Below are positions 1-11,189 of a DNA stretch of 64,000 bases, piece by piece. The DNA comes from Histoplasma ohiense (lineage: Eukaryota; Ascomycota; Eurotiomycetes; Onygenales; Ajellomycetaceae): contig JAEVHH010000005.1 in assembly GCA_017607445.1 (NCBI GenBank), forward strand, positions 1-64,000. Reading direction: 5' to 3'. The translations under genes and the position numbers were made by a program. The notes under the pieces are model-generated. The model saw only the letters and a list, made by a program, of their open reading frames with translations. It ran no database searches and was not told where the DNA came from. Numbering within the stretch: the stretch's first letter is position 1; every line of letters begins with the position of its first letter.

Positions 1-126
1 CCTAACCCTAACCCTAACCCTAACCCTAACCCTAACCCTAACCCTAACCCTAACCCTAACCCTAACCCTAACCCTAACCCTAACCCTAACCCTAACCCTA
101 ACCCTTAACCCTAACCCTAACCCTAA
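1..126. repeat. telomeric repeat array, CCCTAA
   Basis: About 21 tandem copies of CCCTAA start at the first base. This is the C-rich strand of a TTAGGG telomere, so base 1 is at or near the physical left chromosome end. One variant unit with an extra T occurs near 105. The array passes directly into the 18-bp minisatellite with no spacer. Confidence 0.98.
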
Positions 127-1845
127 TGTACTATCTACAATGAATTTATCATCTGCAATAGATACATCATCTGCAATAAATATACTATCTGCAATAAATA
201 TACTATCTATAATAAATGTACTATCTACAATGAATTTATCATCTGCAATAGATACATCATCTGCAATGAATGTACTATTTGCAATGAATGTACTATCTGC
301 AATGGATGTACTATCTGCAACAGATGTACTATCTGCATCAGATGCATCATCTGCAATGAATGCATCATCTGCAATGAATGTACTATCTGCACTGGATGCA
401 TCATCTGCAATGAATGTACTATCTGCAACAGATGTACTATCTGCATCGATGCATCATCTGCAAATGAATGCATCATCTGCAATGAATGTACTATCTGCAC
501 TCTGGATGCATCATCTGCAATGAATGTACTATCTGCAACAGATGTACTATCTGCACTGAATGCATCATCTGCAATGGATGTACTATCTGCAACAAATGCA
601 CCATCTGCAATAAATATACTATTTACAATGAATTTATCATCTGCAATAGCATACATCATCTGCAATGAATGTACTATTTGCAATGAATATACTATCTGTA
701 ATAAATATACTATCTGCAATGAATTCATCATCTGCAATGAATGTACTATCTGCAATGAATGTACTATCTGCAATGGATGTACTATCTGCATCGGACACAT
801 CATCTGCAATGGATGCATCATCTGCAATGGATGTACTATCTGCACTGGATGCATCATCTGCAATGGATGTACTATCTGCAACAGATGTACTATCTGCACC
901 TGGATGCATCATCTGCAATAGATGTACTATCTGCACTGAATGCATCATCTGCAATGGATGTACTATCTGCAACAGATGTATCATCTGCACTGAATGCATC
1001 ATCTGCAACAGATGTACTATCTGCACTGAATGCATCATCTGCAATAGATGTACTATCTGCACTGAATGCATCATCTGCAATGAATGTACTATCTGCAACA
1101 GATGTACTATCTGCACTGAATGCATCATCTGCAATGAATGTACTATCTGCAACAAATGCATCATATGCAATAAATGTACTATTTACAATGAATTTATCAT
1201 CTGCAACAGATACATCATCTGCAATGAATGTACTATCTGCAATGAATTCATCATCTGCAATGAATGTACTATCTGCAACAAATGTACTATCTCCACTGAA
1301 TGCATCATCTGCAATGAATGTACTATCTGCAACAGATGTACTATCTGCATTCGATGCATCATCTGCAATGGATGTACTATCTGCAACAAATGCACCATCT
1401 GCAATAGATGTACTATCTGCAATGAATGTACATACTATCTGCAACAGATACATCATCTGCAATGAATGTACTATTTGCAATGAATATACTATCTGTAATA
1501 AATATACTATCTGCAATGAATTCATCATTTGCAATGAATGTACTATCTGCAACAGATGTACTATCTGCACTGAATGCATCATCTGCAATGAATGTACTAT
1601 CTGCATCAAATGCATCATCTGCAACAGATGTACTATCTGCACTGAATGCATCATCTGCAACAGATGTACTATCTGCAACAGATGTACTATCTGCACTGAA
1701 TGCATCATCTGCAATGAATGTACTATCTGCAATAAATGCATCATCTGCAATAGATGTACTATCTGCAATGAATGTACTATTTGCAATGAATGCATTATCT
1801 GCAATAAATGTACTATCTGCAACAAATGCACCACCTGCAACAAAT
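127..1845. repeat. subtelomeric 18-bp minisatellite
   Basis: Roughly 95 copies of an 18-bp unit, typically TGTACTATCTGCAATGAA or TGCATCATCTGCAATGAA, abut the telomere. The variants differ mostly by C/T and G/A changes (TGTA/TGCA, CAATGA/CAACAGA). Because the period is a multiple of three and the unit lacks stops in several frames, long repetitive open frames appear on both strands. These are by-products of the repeat and not genes. The array resumes at 2112 after a solo LTR. Confidence 0.95.
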
Positions 1846-2111
1846 TGTGAGGGGTGAATACAGTGTGAAGAGTGAATAGCAGAAGATAGTAGATAGTATA
1901 GTGAATGATAATAACAGTAGTAATTGTAGTAGTAGTAATAATAGTAGCTAATTTCTAAGAAGAAAAAGAAAGAGAGAAGAAGATGTATGAAATACATACA
2001 TTCATATATATATATATACATATAGAAATAGCAGTAGTGAGAATATAATGAAAAGAGATAAGAATAAAAGAAGAGAGTACAAAGGAAATAAATAAACAAA
2101 TGCATTATACA
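1846..2111 (-). mobile_element. solo LTR (family of element H) inside the minisatellite
   Basis: A 266-bp block starts TGTGAGGGG and ends GCATTATACA. It is clearly similar to 41673-41937, with the same order of AGTAG-rich, TATATA and AAATAGCAGTAGTGAGA tracts. Minisatellite flanks it on both sides. Read on the minus strand it runs TGTATAATGC...CCCTCACA, the orientation of the 5' LTR of element H. No clean 5-bp target duplication is visible. CAAAT occurs at both edges, but it overlaps the LTR end and is common in the satellite. Confidence 0.7.
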
Positions 2112-2235
2112 AATGCACTGAATGCATCATCTGCAATGAATGTACTATCCACATCAAATGCATCATCTGCAATGAATGTACTATCTGCAATGAATGTACT
2201 ATCTGTAATCAATGTATTATCTGCAATGAATTTAT
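2112..2235. repeat. distal remnant of the 18-bp minisatellite
   Basis: The same 18-bp unit as 127-1845 continues for about seven copies on the far side of the solo LTR, then degenerates. Confidence 0.9.
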
Positions 2236-3120
2236 TGTACTATCTTCAAATAAGCTGCCTACACAGTGTATATTGTACAAATCTGATAGATATTATAGAT
2301 AGTGTAAATTATGCTTATAATTATATACAATATCTAAACAGTATATAAGATATATAAACTTATTGTAATGGATTTGCCACTGATTAATCAGATGTTATCA
2401 TTGATGTGAATTGAACTGTTTATATCATCTGTGCAGTTCATACAATCTATCTCAAGTTCTCAACAGCATCATCAACACACTTGACACTATTCTAATAATA
2501 GATTACAAATTGATTAAGATAAGAAAGTGAAAAGAGAGTAGAAGAAAAGATCATACAATAAAAGTTCTTATAGTAGAGATATATTGAAATATAAGATGAA
2601 AGAATGATAAAATACTTTTCAGTCATATAATCTCTTTCTGTTATAGATTCTTCATCATTGTCATTAGCAATCTACTTCAGTATATCATTATTTGAAAAGA
2701 GGCTAGAAGTAACTGAGTGTTCTGATCAATGCAGCAAAGCAGTATAAGAACTATCAACTTATTCAATAAGAAACTTATTCTTTTGACTGACAGATCTCAT
2801 CTCTTTCAACTCTTCAGATGTAGAGAAGTCAGATACTGACTTTCAGTCAATTGTGTTTTCTGTCTCAGAGAGTAGCAACATTCTTGATTGACATATGAGC
2901 CACAGTGATGCATGAGCTGTAGAAGATTGTTTAGAGGTGTTATTTATAGCACTGCTGATTTTTAAGATCTCTTGAATAAGAGTGTGACTGTTGTCAGTGA
3001 CAATGTATGGAAGAGGCATCTGAGAATCTAAATAGTCAGAAAGATGACTAGTTCTGACAGGCTGTTTGAAAGGTTTAGCAACTGAGTGAGACTTCTTAAT
3101 AGCTTGAAGTAGAGAGAGAG
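2236..3120. other. gene-free A+T-rich stretch
   Basis: No supported gene. The sequence is A+T-rich with many stops in all frames. Around 2500-2580 it contains a purine-rich tract (AAGAAAGTGAAAAGAGAGTAG...) resembling the A-rich part of the A/B/C LTRs, possibly a decayed LTR piece. Confidence 0.5.
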
Positions 3121-3660
3121 ATGGCTCTTGAAGCTAACATAGATCAGAATATGAAAAACATCACTGAAATTGTGCTTCTCAGAACAGATAGTGCATTTGA
3201 GAATAGAACAATGTATGATTTTAAGCAAACAGTCTACTCAATTTTAGACTGTCTGTTCACTCATTCATATAGCAACAAATGTTCTCCTTCTCATGAACCC
3301 ACTCTACAGTTGTGCAAACTCTAACATTCTTCCACTCCACACTCCACTATAGCATTGATAGACAACTCATCAAATAGAGACATCAATGCAGTCATTGATT
3401 CAGAAGAGCTTTCTCTGTCTGATCTTGAATCTAGTCTATTGACAGAACTAGAGTGCTTCTGCATGCAGCTCAAATATTATTATGTATTCACTGAAGAATC
3501 TCTGAAATGACTTCAAAACAATGCTGACAGCAGCTGTGGTTGTTGAGCTCAAGATCTGATAAGAATAAAAATTAAATCTCAGTATCAATCTACTTCTATA
3601 TGATTCTGAGATCTCAACTACTTTACAATTTTTAATCAAGCTGTATCTCTTGCATTCAAT
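3121..3660 (+). pseudogene. degenerate plus-strand ORF of unknown function
   Basis: From the ATG at 3121 the frame is open for 67 codons, has one TAA at 3322-3324, and continues in the same frame with protein-like composition for about 55 more codons. That part is acidic and serine-rich (DSEELSLSDLESSLLTELE around 3395-3455). It then meets TGA stops. I recognise no family. It converges on the 3' end of the SNF2-like helicase pseudogene on the other strand. The antisense frame is less protein-like. It could be a fragment of a hypothetical subtelomeric gene or chance. Confidence 0.25.
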
Positions 3661-6600
3661 TCATTCTGATGTAGAGTCATTTGCTTCTTGACATTATTCT
3701 GCACCTGAAGTGACATTCACTGGAACTCTTCATGGAGAAGCTGTCAGTTGATAATCACGCGCTCAATATTCAAATTCTGACATACAAGATGATATGTGAA
3801 TGTCTGCTTGTTTTTCTGCTCAATGCACTGAATACAAGTGATTGTCTGTTCCTTCTGTGAACTCAATCACTCCGGCCCAAACAGAATGAGATACCAGGCA
3901 CACACACATGTGAACCCAGTGCTGAGAAGATCGATGGTGCTGATCAGTATGTCAGAGGACTCAACTGCTTTGTCATCTTCATCAAATGACTCATCACTGT
4001 TGAATGAGTATACAAGATCATCACAGTTCTGTCCTTTCAATTCACTGTGCACTGCTTTAGCATTGAGACTCTGATTGCATAGCCACTATCCAGTCAGTCA
4101 GTATTTCAGAAGCCGGAAAGCCAGACTGTTTGAGTGAGACAGAGACTTACATGTTCAAGAATATGCATCACAACAGAAAAGAAGCACATAATGATCAGCT
4201 TCTCTCTTCAACTCTCAAAGTCATGCATGCTCTGTGCAGTTCTGATGATGTCCATGAGTCTGTTGCATTTTTCACTGTCTTGAATCAGAGTATCAAGGTT
4301 TTGGATATAGAATGATGTGGATGGATTGGTCAGTCAACCATTTTCTCTGAGCTTCTTCTTGATGAGGGCAAGTCCTGGGTTTTTCAACATGAGATCAAGA
4401 AGCCTGGAAAAGATCACAAGAATTCAGTTGTGTCAAGAGATCTTAAAGAAGTTGTGGAAGCTCATCTGAGATTCAGCTTTCTTTGCTTGCTGATTTGCTG
4501 ACAGACTGTTGTATCAGAAAACCCTCTTCTGATACTGTTTCTCAACATGTTTCTTGACATCAGTCTTCAGTTGCTTAATTCTGTGGAGATACTTCTCAGA
4601 CAGATAACACTCAACATTCTTGTGCTCATTCAGTGGTAATCAGACAATGAGCTTGGAGAACCAGAAAGCTTCAGATGATTGATGAATCATGAGATTTTTC
4701 ATCAGATCTTCAAACTTCTCAGTCAGCTGCTGTAGAGACTGCTGTTCTCTAAGAGACATTTTCTGACCAGTGCTGTGGGTCTTCAGAAGTGATCTGACAT
4801 TTTTTACAAGTTGATCAAATGACTCAGAACAGCCATTCTGCAGACTGCGGTGCTGTCACCACTGTTTTGTGTAAAGAACATTCATTCAGTGTTTCATGTT
4901 CTCTGAGCTGTGATCACAGAGAGTACTGCTTAGAATTCAGATCTGTGATGAGTCATCAGCTTGTCTTTCTCTGAACTTGACAAACAGACCAACTGATTCA
5001 GTGTTGTTCTTTTTCTGATGGAACTCATCACAGATGACCACACTCCACACAGGGAAAACTAACTCTTGTCTTCAAAGAGATGATGTGGAAGCAGCAGGTT
5101 TTTTCCTGATATATCTGTCAACATGGTTAAGATAAGAGACAGAAGTTGTGATGATCATATACCAGTGATGATGATACTCCATTCCACTGCTGAAGATATC
5201 TAAACAATCATGATTGCTGTTGAAGTTGAAAATGAACCTGTGATTCAGATGTTCAAGAGATGTCTGTGTCATGTTGCCATGTGTCAGAAACAGGCTGAGC
5301 CTCAGAATGTTTTTCTTGTCATTTGCAATGATGATGACAAATTGACAGGCTCATGAGTAGAGAAGACTCTTTGATACAAGCACAAGAAAAGATCCACTGA
5401 AGACCTTGATATGACATGCAGTAACTCCATATTTGACACAGTGACACAACATTGAAAAGAGTCTCTGTGAAGAGCACTTGAGCAGTGGTTCATCAGCACT
5501 GATGGGCTCAGCCTGATTGAGGGATAGATGTTGATTGAGAAATTTTTCAATATGATTGAAGTTGATCTTAAGCCAGATGGACATGGTAAGCAGAATGTAA
5601 ACAATCATTGTCTTACCAAGACCCATCTGATCTGTGAGAATGCCACCCCCTTGAGATTTACAATTTTGCTGGAGAATTCAATAGATGTCAAAAAGTTGAT
5701 AAGCAAATGATTTCATCTGCATATTCTGAATTTTGATGGGTCTTCTTGAATGAGTTCCATTGTTACTGAACTTGTCTGGCAGCAGATAGAATTGCTGGAA
5801 CTCAGAGAACAAGACAGAGATGAGCTGTTCACAGAGATCAATCAAGGCTGAAATACTCTGTTGAAGCACTGTGTCTGCTGTCAGATCAATAACATCATCA
5901 TTATCATTACCTTGATTATCATTGACTGGCATTGTGGAGACTGGAGCTTCTTCATCATCAGACAGCTGTCAGTGTTCCTCTTCACTTGAATCAGTAGAGT
6001 AAATCTCATCCACATTCCAATCAATTGACTCATTATCTAAGCAATATTAGCACTAGTTAGCTTCAGCAGTGGCAACAGCAACAACTTATTCCAATTACTG
6101 ATCACTGATTTGAGAAGAGGAAGATTTCTCAGATTGTCTATTTCTGACTGAGCATACATTATCAGTGACTGAGTTGCAAGAGAATATCTAAGACTAAGAT
6201 TATATCTTTGTTCTTGCCCTTACAATCAATCTTGTTGCCCTCATCACTGATGGTAGAAGAAACTCCATTGTTTGTGCCAGAACCCTCACTCTCAGATGGA
6301 TTTTGATCACCAGGTTTGTTGTTGTCATCATCCTCAGCAGCATCAGTTTTACTGTTGGTATGATTGATTGTGTCAGTGTCAGTGGTATCTGAACCATTGT
6401 CCAAACTGCTGGGGGGCTGCGCAGGAGCAGTTATTGAGAAAGAAGGATTGATATAGAGTATACAGATTTTGGGTTTGAGATGTGCAGAGGTTATACTGTC
6501 ATCATCATAAGCTGCATCATCTGTATTGTTGACACAGTTGATTGAGTTTGTGCAGAGACTTTCAGAATCATTCTTCAATCTGCTAGAGAGCTGCACTGAG

Positions 6601-7868
6601 ACAGAGATGAGCTGTGGGGTAGCAGGATTGACAGAGAGCATTGAAGGATTCAGTCTAGCATATAAAGTTGATTTCATGAAATGTTTCTTGAAAATAATGA
6701 TGATGGATTGTGTAGAGATGGGGATTGTTGGAGGATTCTGAGTTGTCAGAATCTGATTCTGACTGTGATCATCTAAGTCATTATTATAGTGCTCTGAGAA
6801 TTGATCATACAAATCATTCTATTCTATGTTAGCTCTAAGATCAAAAGAAGAAAAGAAAGAAAGAACTAAATATAACTCTACAAAATAATGATCATTCAGA
6901 TTTACTGACAACTTTGATGACAATTCAATCACCATGAGTTCAAGATCATTGCAATGATGATTATGGACAAGGTTGAGAATAGCAGTGTGAAGGTTGTATG
7001 TGTTCTTAAGACAGACAGCATTCAACAGATCATGTTCTCTCTGATATAGTACTATAAAGTAAGATCATAACTTGGCTTTATCAATGTCACTGTTCTCATC
7101 AATTAAACCCATCATCTTGTCAAAGTTGAGAGCAGATAATTGGCTCATTCCCTGTGAGATCTCAGAGTAATCATCACAGATATCAGAGAGAAGAAAGAAG
7201 AATGAGAGATTTCTGACTTCATGACTCTCAAAGAATATCTTGATGATACAGCTTCTCAGCAGTTCCTCAGAACTGATCATTGATGATGACAATGCTGTTT
7301 TTCTAACACTCAGCTGAGACAATTTCAAAGTCTTAACTCACTTGAATCAGTCAGAGAATTCTAAGATATTCAAATCATTCAAATCACTGCTGAAGAGAGG
7401 CTGTTGTTATCTTCTTTTGTGAGAATGTGATCTAAGATTTGATGACTTGAAGCAGAAATTGTCAGCACTCTCATCTATACTTTCACTGTAGCTGCTTGAG
7501 CACTTTCTGAGTTTTACACAGTGTCTTGACACTCTCAATGAGCTACTGAGGTGTTTTTCAATCTTATTCTTGATTTGATGCTTGAGGTATGAGATCTGGG
7601 TATACAGACTATTGACTATCTCAGAGTTATTCTGATTTGACAAGACACAGCTGAGAAACTTGACAAGGTTGTCTCTCAACATCTGCTTGACACAAGAGAG
7701 AACATCTGTCTGAGTGTAGAACTGATGATAGAGATTATACTTGACAAGCAGCTTTCTGATAACCTTGTTGACAGATGACAGCTCAGACAGCAGAATGTCT
7801 ATGAGCTTACAAAACTTCTCTGCAGACTGCAGTGCTCTTTCAGATTCAATGTTGTGTACATGAGACAT
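3636..7868 (-). pseudogene. SNF2/Rad5-like ATP-dependent helicase, inactivated
   Basis: SNF2-family (SF2) DNA translocase, expected to act in the nucleus on chromatin or DNA repair. Seen on the minus strand: Walker A as GGGILTDQMGLGKT (about 5600-5645), Walker B as VICDEFHQ (about 5015-5040), and a C-terminal helicase lobe around 3830-4050 with HSELKG...DILISTIDLLSTGF, then LILFGPEW and a damaged Q-x-x-G-x-x-R region followed by YHLVCQNLNIERVI. These match the order in Rad5/Rad16-type proteins. The first ATG at 7868 opens one frame running to about 6160, broken only by a few stops. It encodes an unrecognised alpha-helical N-terminus and an acidic Ser/Asn-rich linker (6162-6812). A frame change near 6040-6100 coincides with an intron-like branch and acceptor (GCTAAC...TTGCTTAG). 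A second change lies between 4052 and 5072. In-frame TGA and other stops, mostly at expected Arg or Trp, show it is not functional. Confidence 0.8.
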
Positions 7869-8482
7869 GTTGTAACACTGATCTAATCAGTCAGTAATAA
7901 CTTTCTAACATGTAAATGATGATGTGAAGCTTGCTATCAATGATAAAATGCAGGGAGAAAATAGAGAATGGTTGTAAAGAGCTAAAACAGAGAAACAGCT
8001 TGAAATCAATGAAGTTTTAAAGTGATTTGATATCAGATGAACACTAAGCAATTAGCACATTGAGCTCTCTCTTTATTATAAAGAAATAGAGAAAGGCTGG
8101 CAATTCTGACAGATGAATAAAAGAGGATGATAAAGAAGAGAGCTGAAAGTGGCAGTTGTAGAGATTAATAAATATGACAACATGAGTTGCTAAGCAAGAG
8201 ATTGGAGAATCAGTGAATTGAAAGAAGTGAACAGAAAGAGGCAGAAGAAAGAGATATTAACACAAAAAGATGATCAATAAACTATACAATACAAAGACAG
8301 TCTTCAATCACTGAACAGATGAATGTATACTCTATATATAGCCTCATCAATGAAACAGATGAATAAATTACACCATCTGTATAGATCTGCAAATGGGATT
8401 ATCTAGTCTATTGAAACAGCACATGATATCTGCTATGATATTATTAGTTAAATGATTTGCTATCAGTATGAACTAAAAGAAT
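7869..8482. other. intergenic, upstream of the SNF2-like gene
   Basis: No gene seen. This is the presumed promoter region of the minus-strand SNF2-like gene. It contains purine-rich runs (AGAAGAGAGCTGAAAG, GAAAGAGGCAGAAGAAAGAG) and short TATATA tracts near 8330, with no diagnostic motif. Confidence 0.5.
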
Positions 8483-8731
8483 CTACACAATGATATCATC
8501 TGCATCATCTGTATCATTGATATCATCTGTATCATTGATATCATCAGTATTATCAGTATCATCTGTGTCATCTGAATCATCTGTAAACTCTCTAAATTTG
8601 CCCTCATCTCTGAACAGACACACAATTCTGATTCTCTGAGGAATGCACATCAGAGTGAGACTGTAGATCAAACTGGTCAGATGTGCTGACTGCACAGACT
8701 GTATTGTTGATAAAAACTGTATCAACTTCAA
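8483..8731 (-). CDS. small hypothetical protein with acidic D/T repeat tail
   Basis: An 82-codon frame on the minus strand with ATG at 8731. The first 48 residues look like ordinary protein. The C-terminus is a repetitive acidic tract of DDTDDTDN/DDIND units, encoded by a short tandem repeat of ATCATCTGTATC type. No family is recognised. It lies between the SNF2-like and SF1 helicase pseudogenes on the same strand. It could be a broken piece of a longer gene, and the acidic tail may simply be a microsatellite. Confidence 0.25.
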   Translation of the reverse strand: MKLIQFLSTIQSVQSAHLTSLIYSLTLMCIPQRIRIVCLFRDEGKFREFTDDSDDTDDTDNTDDINDTDDINDTDDADDIIV

Positions 8732-9283
8732 CTATTCAAACAACTCATGAATTCAGAATGCAATCATGCTTTTATTGAGTGTCATGTCAACTGCACTGTT
8801 CACATAACTCTAATTCTAAGATATGTCATGATATATCTTGATATTTTATAGTGAAGATGATGCCAGCTCCAGGCATAGAATATCTAAGATCATCAAATCA
8901 TTCATGAAGATGTGGATGTCAAGACAAGATGCAGTTGAGGAATCAAAAATATATAAATTCACTACAACTAACTTTCTCAATGCTACTAAGCAATCTTGAC
9001 AGCCTCATGACATCTATGTATGTACAGTACATGAACAGTACATACATTTAAGTTAACTAACTTATCATTCAATGTCAATCTTTCAATCAATAATAAATAT
9101 CTACACTTCTGATAAAGTTTAAATGATGAAAGAAAGTTTTTTCATTGTGATGACAACTAGTAGATAAGTCAAATGCCATTCTAAATAGAAACAAAAAGAA
9201 ACAAAGATCAAAGTGATAACTCTAAAATATTATCAAATACAGAAAAAATCAGTTAAGTGCTAGATCTGCTAATCTCATCTCTA
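8732..9283. other. intergenic, downstream of the SF1 helicase pseudogene
   Basis: No supported gene. The sequence is A+T-rich. A short repeat, ATGTACAGTACATGAACAGTACATACAT, near 9020-9048 forms an imperfect palindrome. Confidence 0.5.
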
Positions 9284-10592
9284 TCAATCTGATTGTTGAT
9301 TTTCTTCTGACTCATCCCAGGCTGATGTGTCCATGTTGTCAACATCATTGAAAGGACTGAGATTGAGTGGATCTTCAATCTGATCTCATTCAGTGTCTGA
9401 TCCATTCTCTAAGATTTCTCCCTCTTTGATGGTGGTATAGTTACTGCCAGTAGTGGGAATGGCAGTGCTATATTTGAGACTGATGTGCTTGGAGGTGAAA
9501 TTCTTGAGACAGGTATAGAAGGTGTGAGTCTGTCTGAAGTGACTGATCACATACTGGAAATAATGTGCACCACAGTGTTCCTGGGTACAGTCAAGAACAT
9601 TGATATTGGCAATGATATAGTGGGCATGATGAGTATGAGAGAGTTCAACATTGAGATGATTGAGCTCACAGAGAAAACTGATTTTCTTCTCAACAATCAG
9701 ATCAAAGATGACAATGAAACACTCATCTCTCTGAAAGTTATTGATTTTGTGAAGAAGAATCTTGCCATACTCAGAGCCTAAGATCTTCTGAAGATGAGTG
9801 ATCACAGCAGTGTACACAAGATACTGATCATTGTAGAATGTCAGAATCACAATGTCATTGATGAAGATATCAACTGTGATGTGAAGAGAGACAATGAGGT
9901 CACACACAAAGATGATGTTGAGAAGGTTGCTGAGTGAGTGAGTGATTGAATTGACAGAGACAGTGTCATTGATCAGATTGATCATGACAGAGGCTGATGG
10001 AATTTCAAAGTGTTTTTTATTGAACTTCTCAACATCACAGGTTCAGATGGTGGTCTGTTGAATATCAGAGGCATCTAACAGCAAACTCTGATAGAAGATG
10101 TCAGACACAACAGCACTGACTGAAAGATGTAAGTGATGTTGAGTATCAAATGTATCAACTTGAACATCAGCTTCAATCAGATGAGTGAACAGAGACTGAT
10201 GAATCTGAAGCTTGAAATTGTTGCTGGCATTGTTCAACATGATTGTAGAATGTAGCTGAAATTCATCACTGACAAATATGTAGATCTGAGGATCATAGTG
10301 GGTGATGATAGATCAATTCTCCATCTCAGAAGTCTTGGCCATCTCATCAACAACAATGATATCTGAATCAATGTAGTTGTAGATCTTGGCAACTGTGGTC
10401 TGAGAAAGGGTGGAAAACAGAACATTGGCATTCTGAAGAACATTCTGATGCAGCTCAGAGATGAGCTCATTCAGCTTTTCAATCATTTCAGAATTGTTGT
10501 TGAGAAGACTCTGTGAGAATTGATCATAGAGCTGATGAAGTGGTGCATAGTGAGTAATGTCTTCTACATGAGGCTTGACAAGGCCAGCAAAG

Positions 10593-11189
10593 TGTAACGG
10601 GCGTACTTCGATTAACGATTTGATACTATCCTAATTACAGATTACGAATTGATTAAGGAAAGAAAGAGAAAAGAAATCAGAAGAAAAGATCATACAAAGA
10701 AGGTTCTTATAGAGGAAAGTTCAGAGTGGAAGAATATCAGAAGCCACTTCACAGTGGAGCACAGAGCAGAAGAACATTAAGAGATATGCATAAGAATTGT
10801 TAGAAGTTACACAAGCACAGAACATGGAGTGGAGAAATCATTGAGAGCTACATGAAAGAATCATTAGAGACTATACAAGCATGGAACACAGAGCAGAAGA
10901 ATGTAAGAAGCTACACAGAAGAATCATTAGAGACTATATGAGTGTGAAACACAGAGCAGAGAAATGTAAGAAGCTATACAGAAGAATTGTTAGAGACTAT
11001 ACAAGTACAGAGCACAGAGCAGAAGAATGTTAAGAGTTATGCAGAAGAATTGTTAGAAACTACACAAGCACAGAGCACAGAGTGAAAGAACATCAAGAGT
11101 TACACAAGATCACAACAGTCAGAAACAAGCAGATGCAGAAGAAGAGTTGATTGTATAAATTAATTACTAACAGATGCTAACCCATCACA
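10593..11189 (-). repeat. element A 3' LTR
   Basis: 597 bp, ending with TGTAACGGGCGTACTTCG (plus-strand view), which retains CpG. Contains four copies of a 63-bp internal tandem repeat. Pairs with 16178-16772. Confidence 0.93.

Noticed and set aside
127..1845. CRISPR array
   Set aside because: Units are contiguous with no unique spacers, and the context is a eukaryotic telomere.
140..2190. Many long open frames on both strands next to the telomere (up to 363 codons)
   Set aside because: They are all translations of an 18-bp tandem repeat, open in several frames at once because the period is a multiple of three. No non-repetitive protein sequence.
9485..9781. Plus-strand 98-codon ORF in the SF1 helicase region
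   Set aside because: It is antisense to the better-supported minus-strand helicase C-terminus with motifs V and VI.
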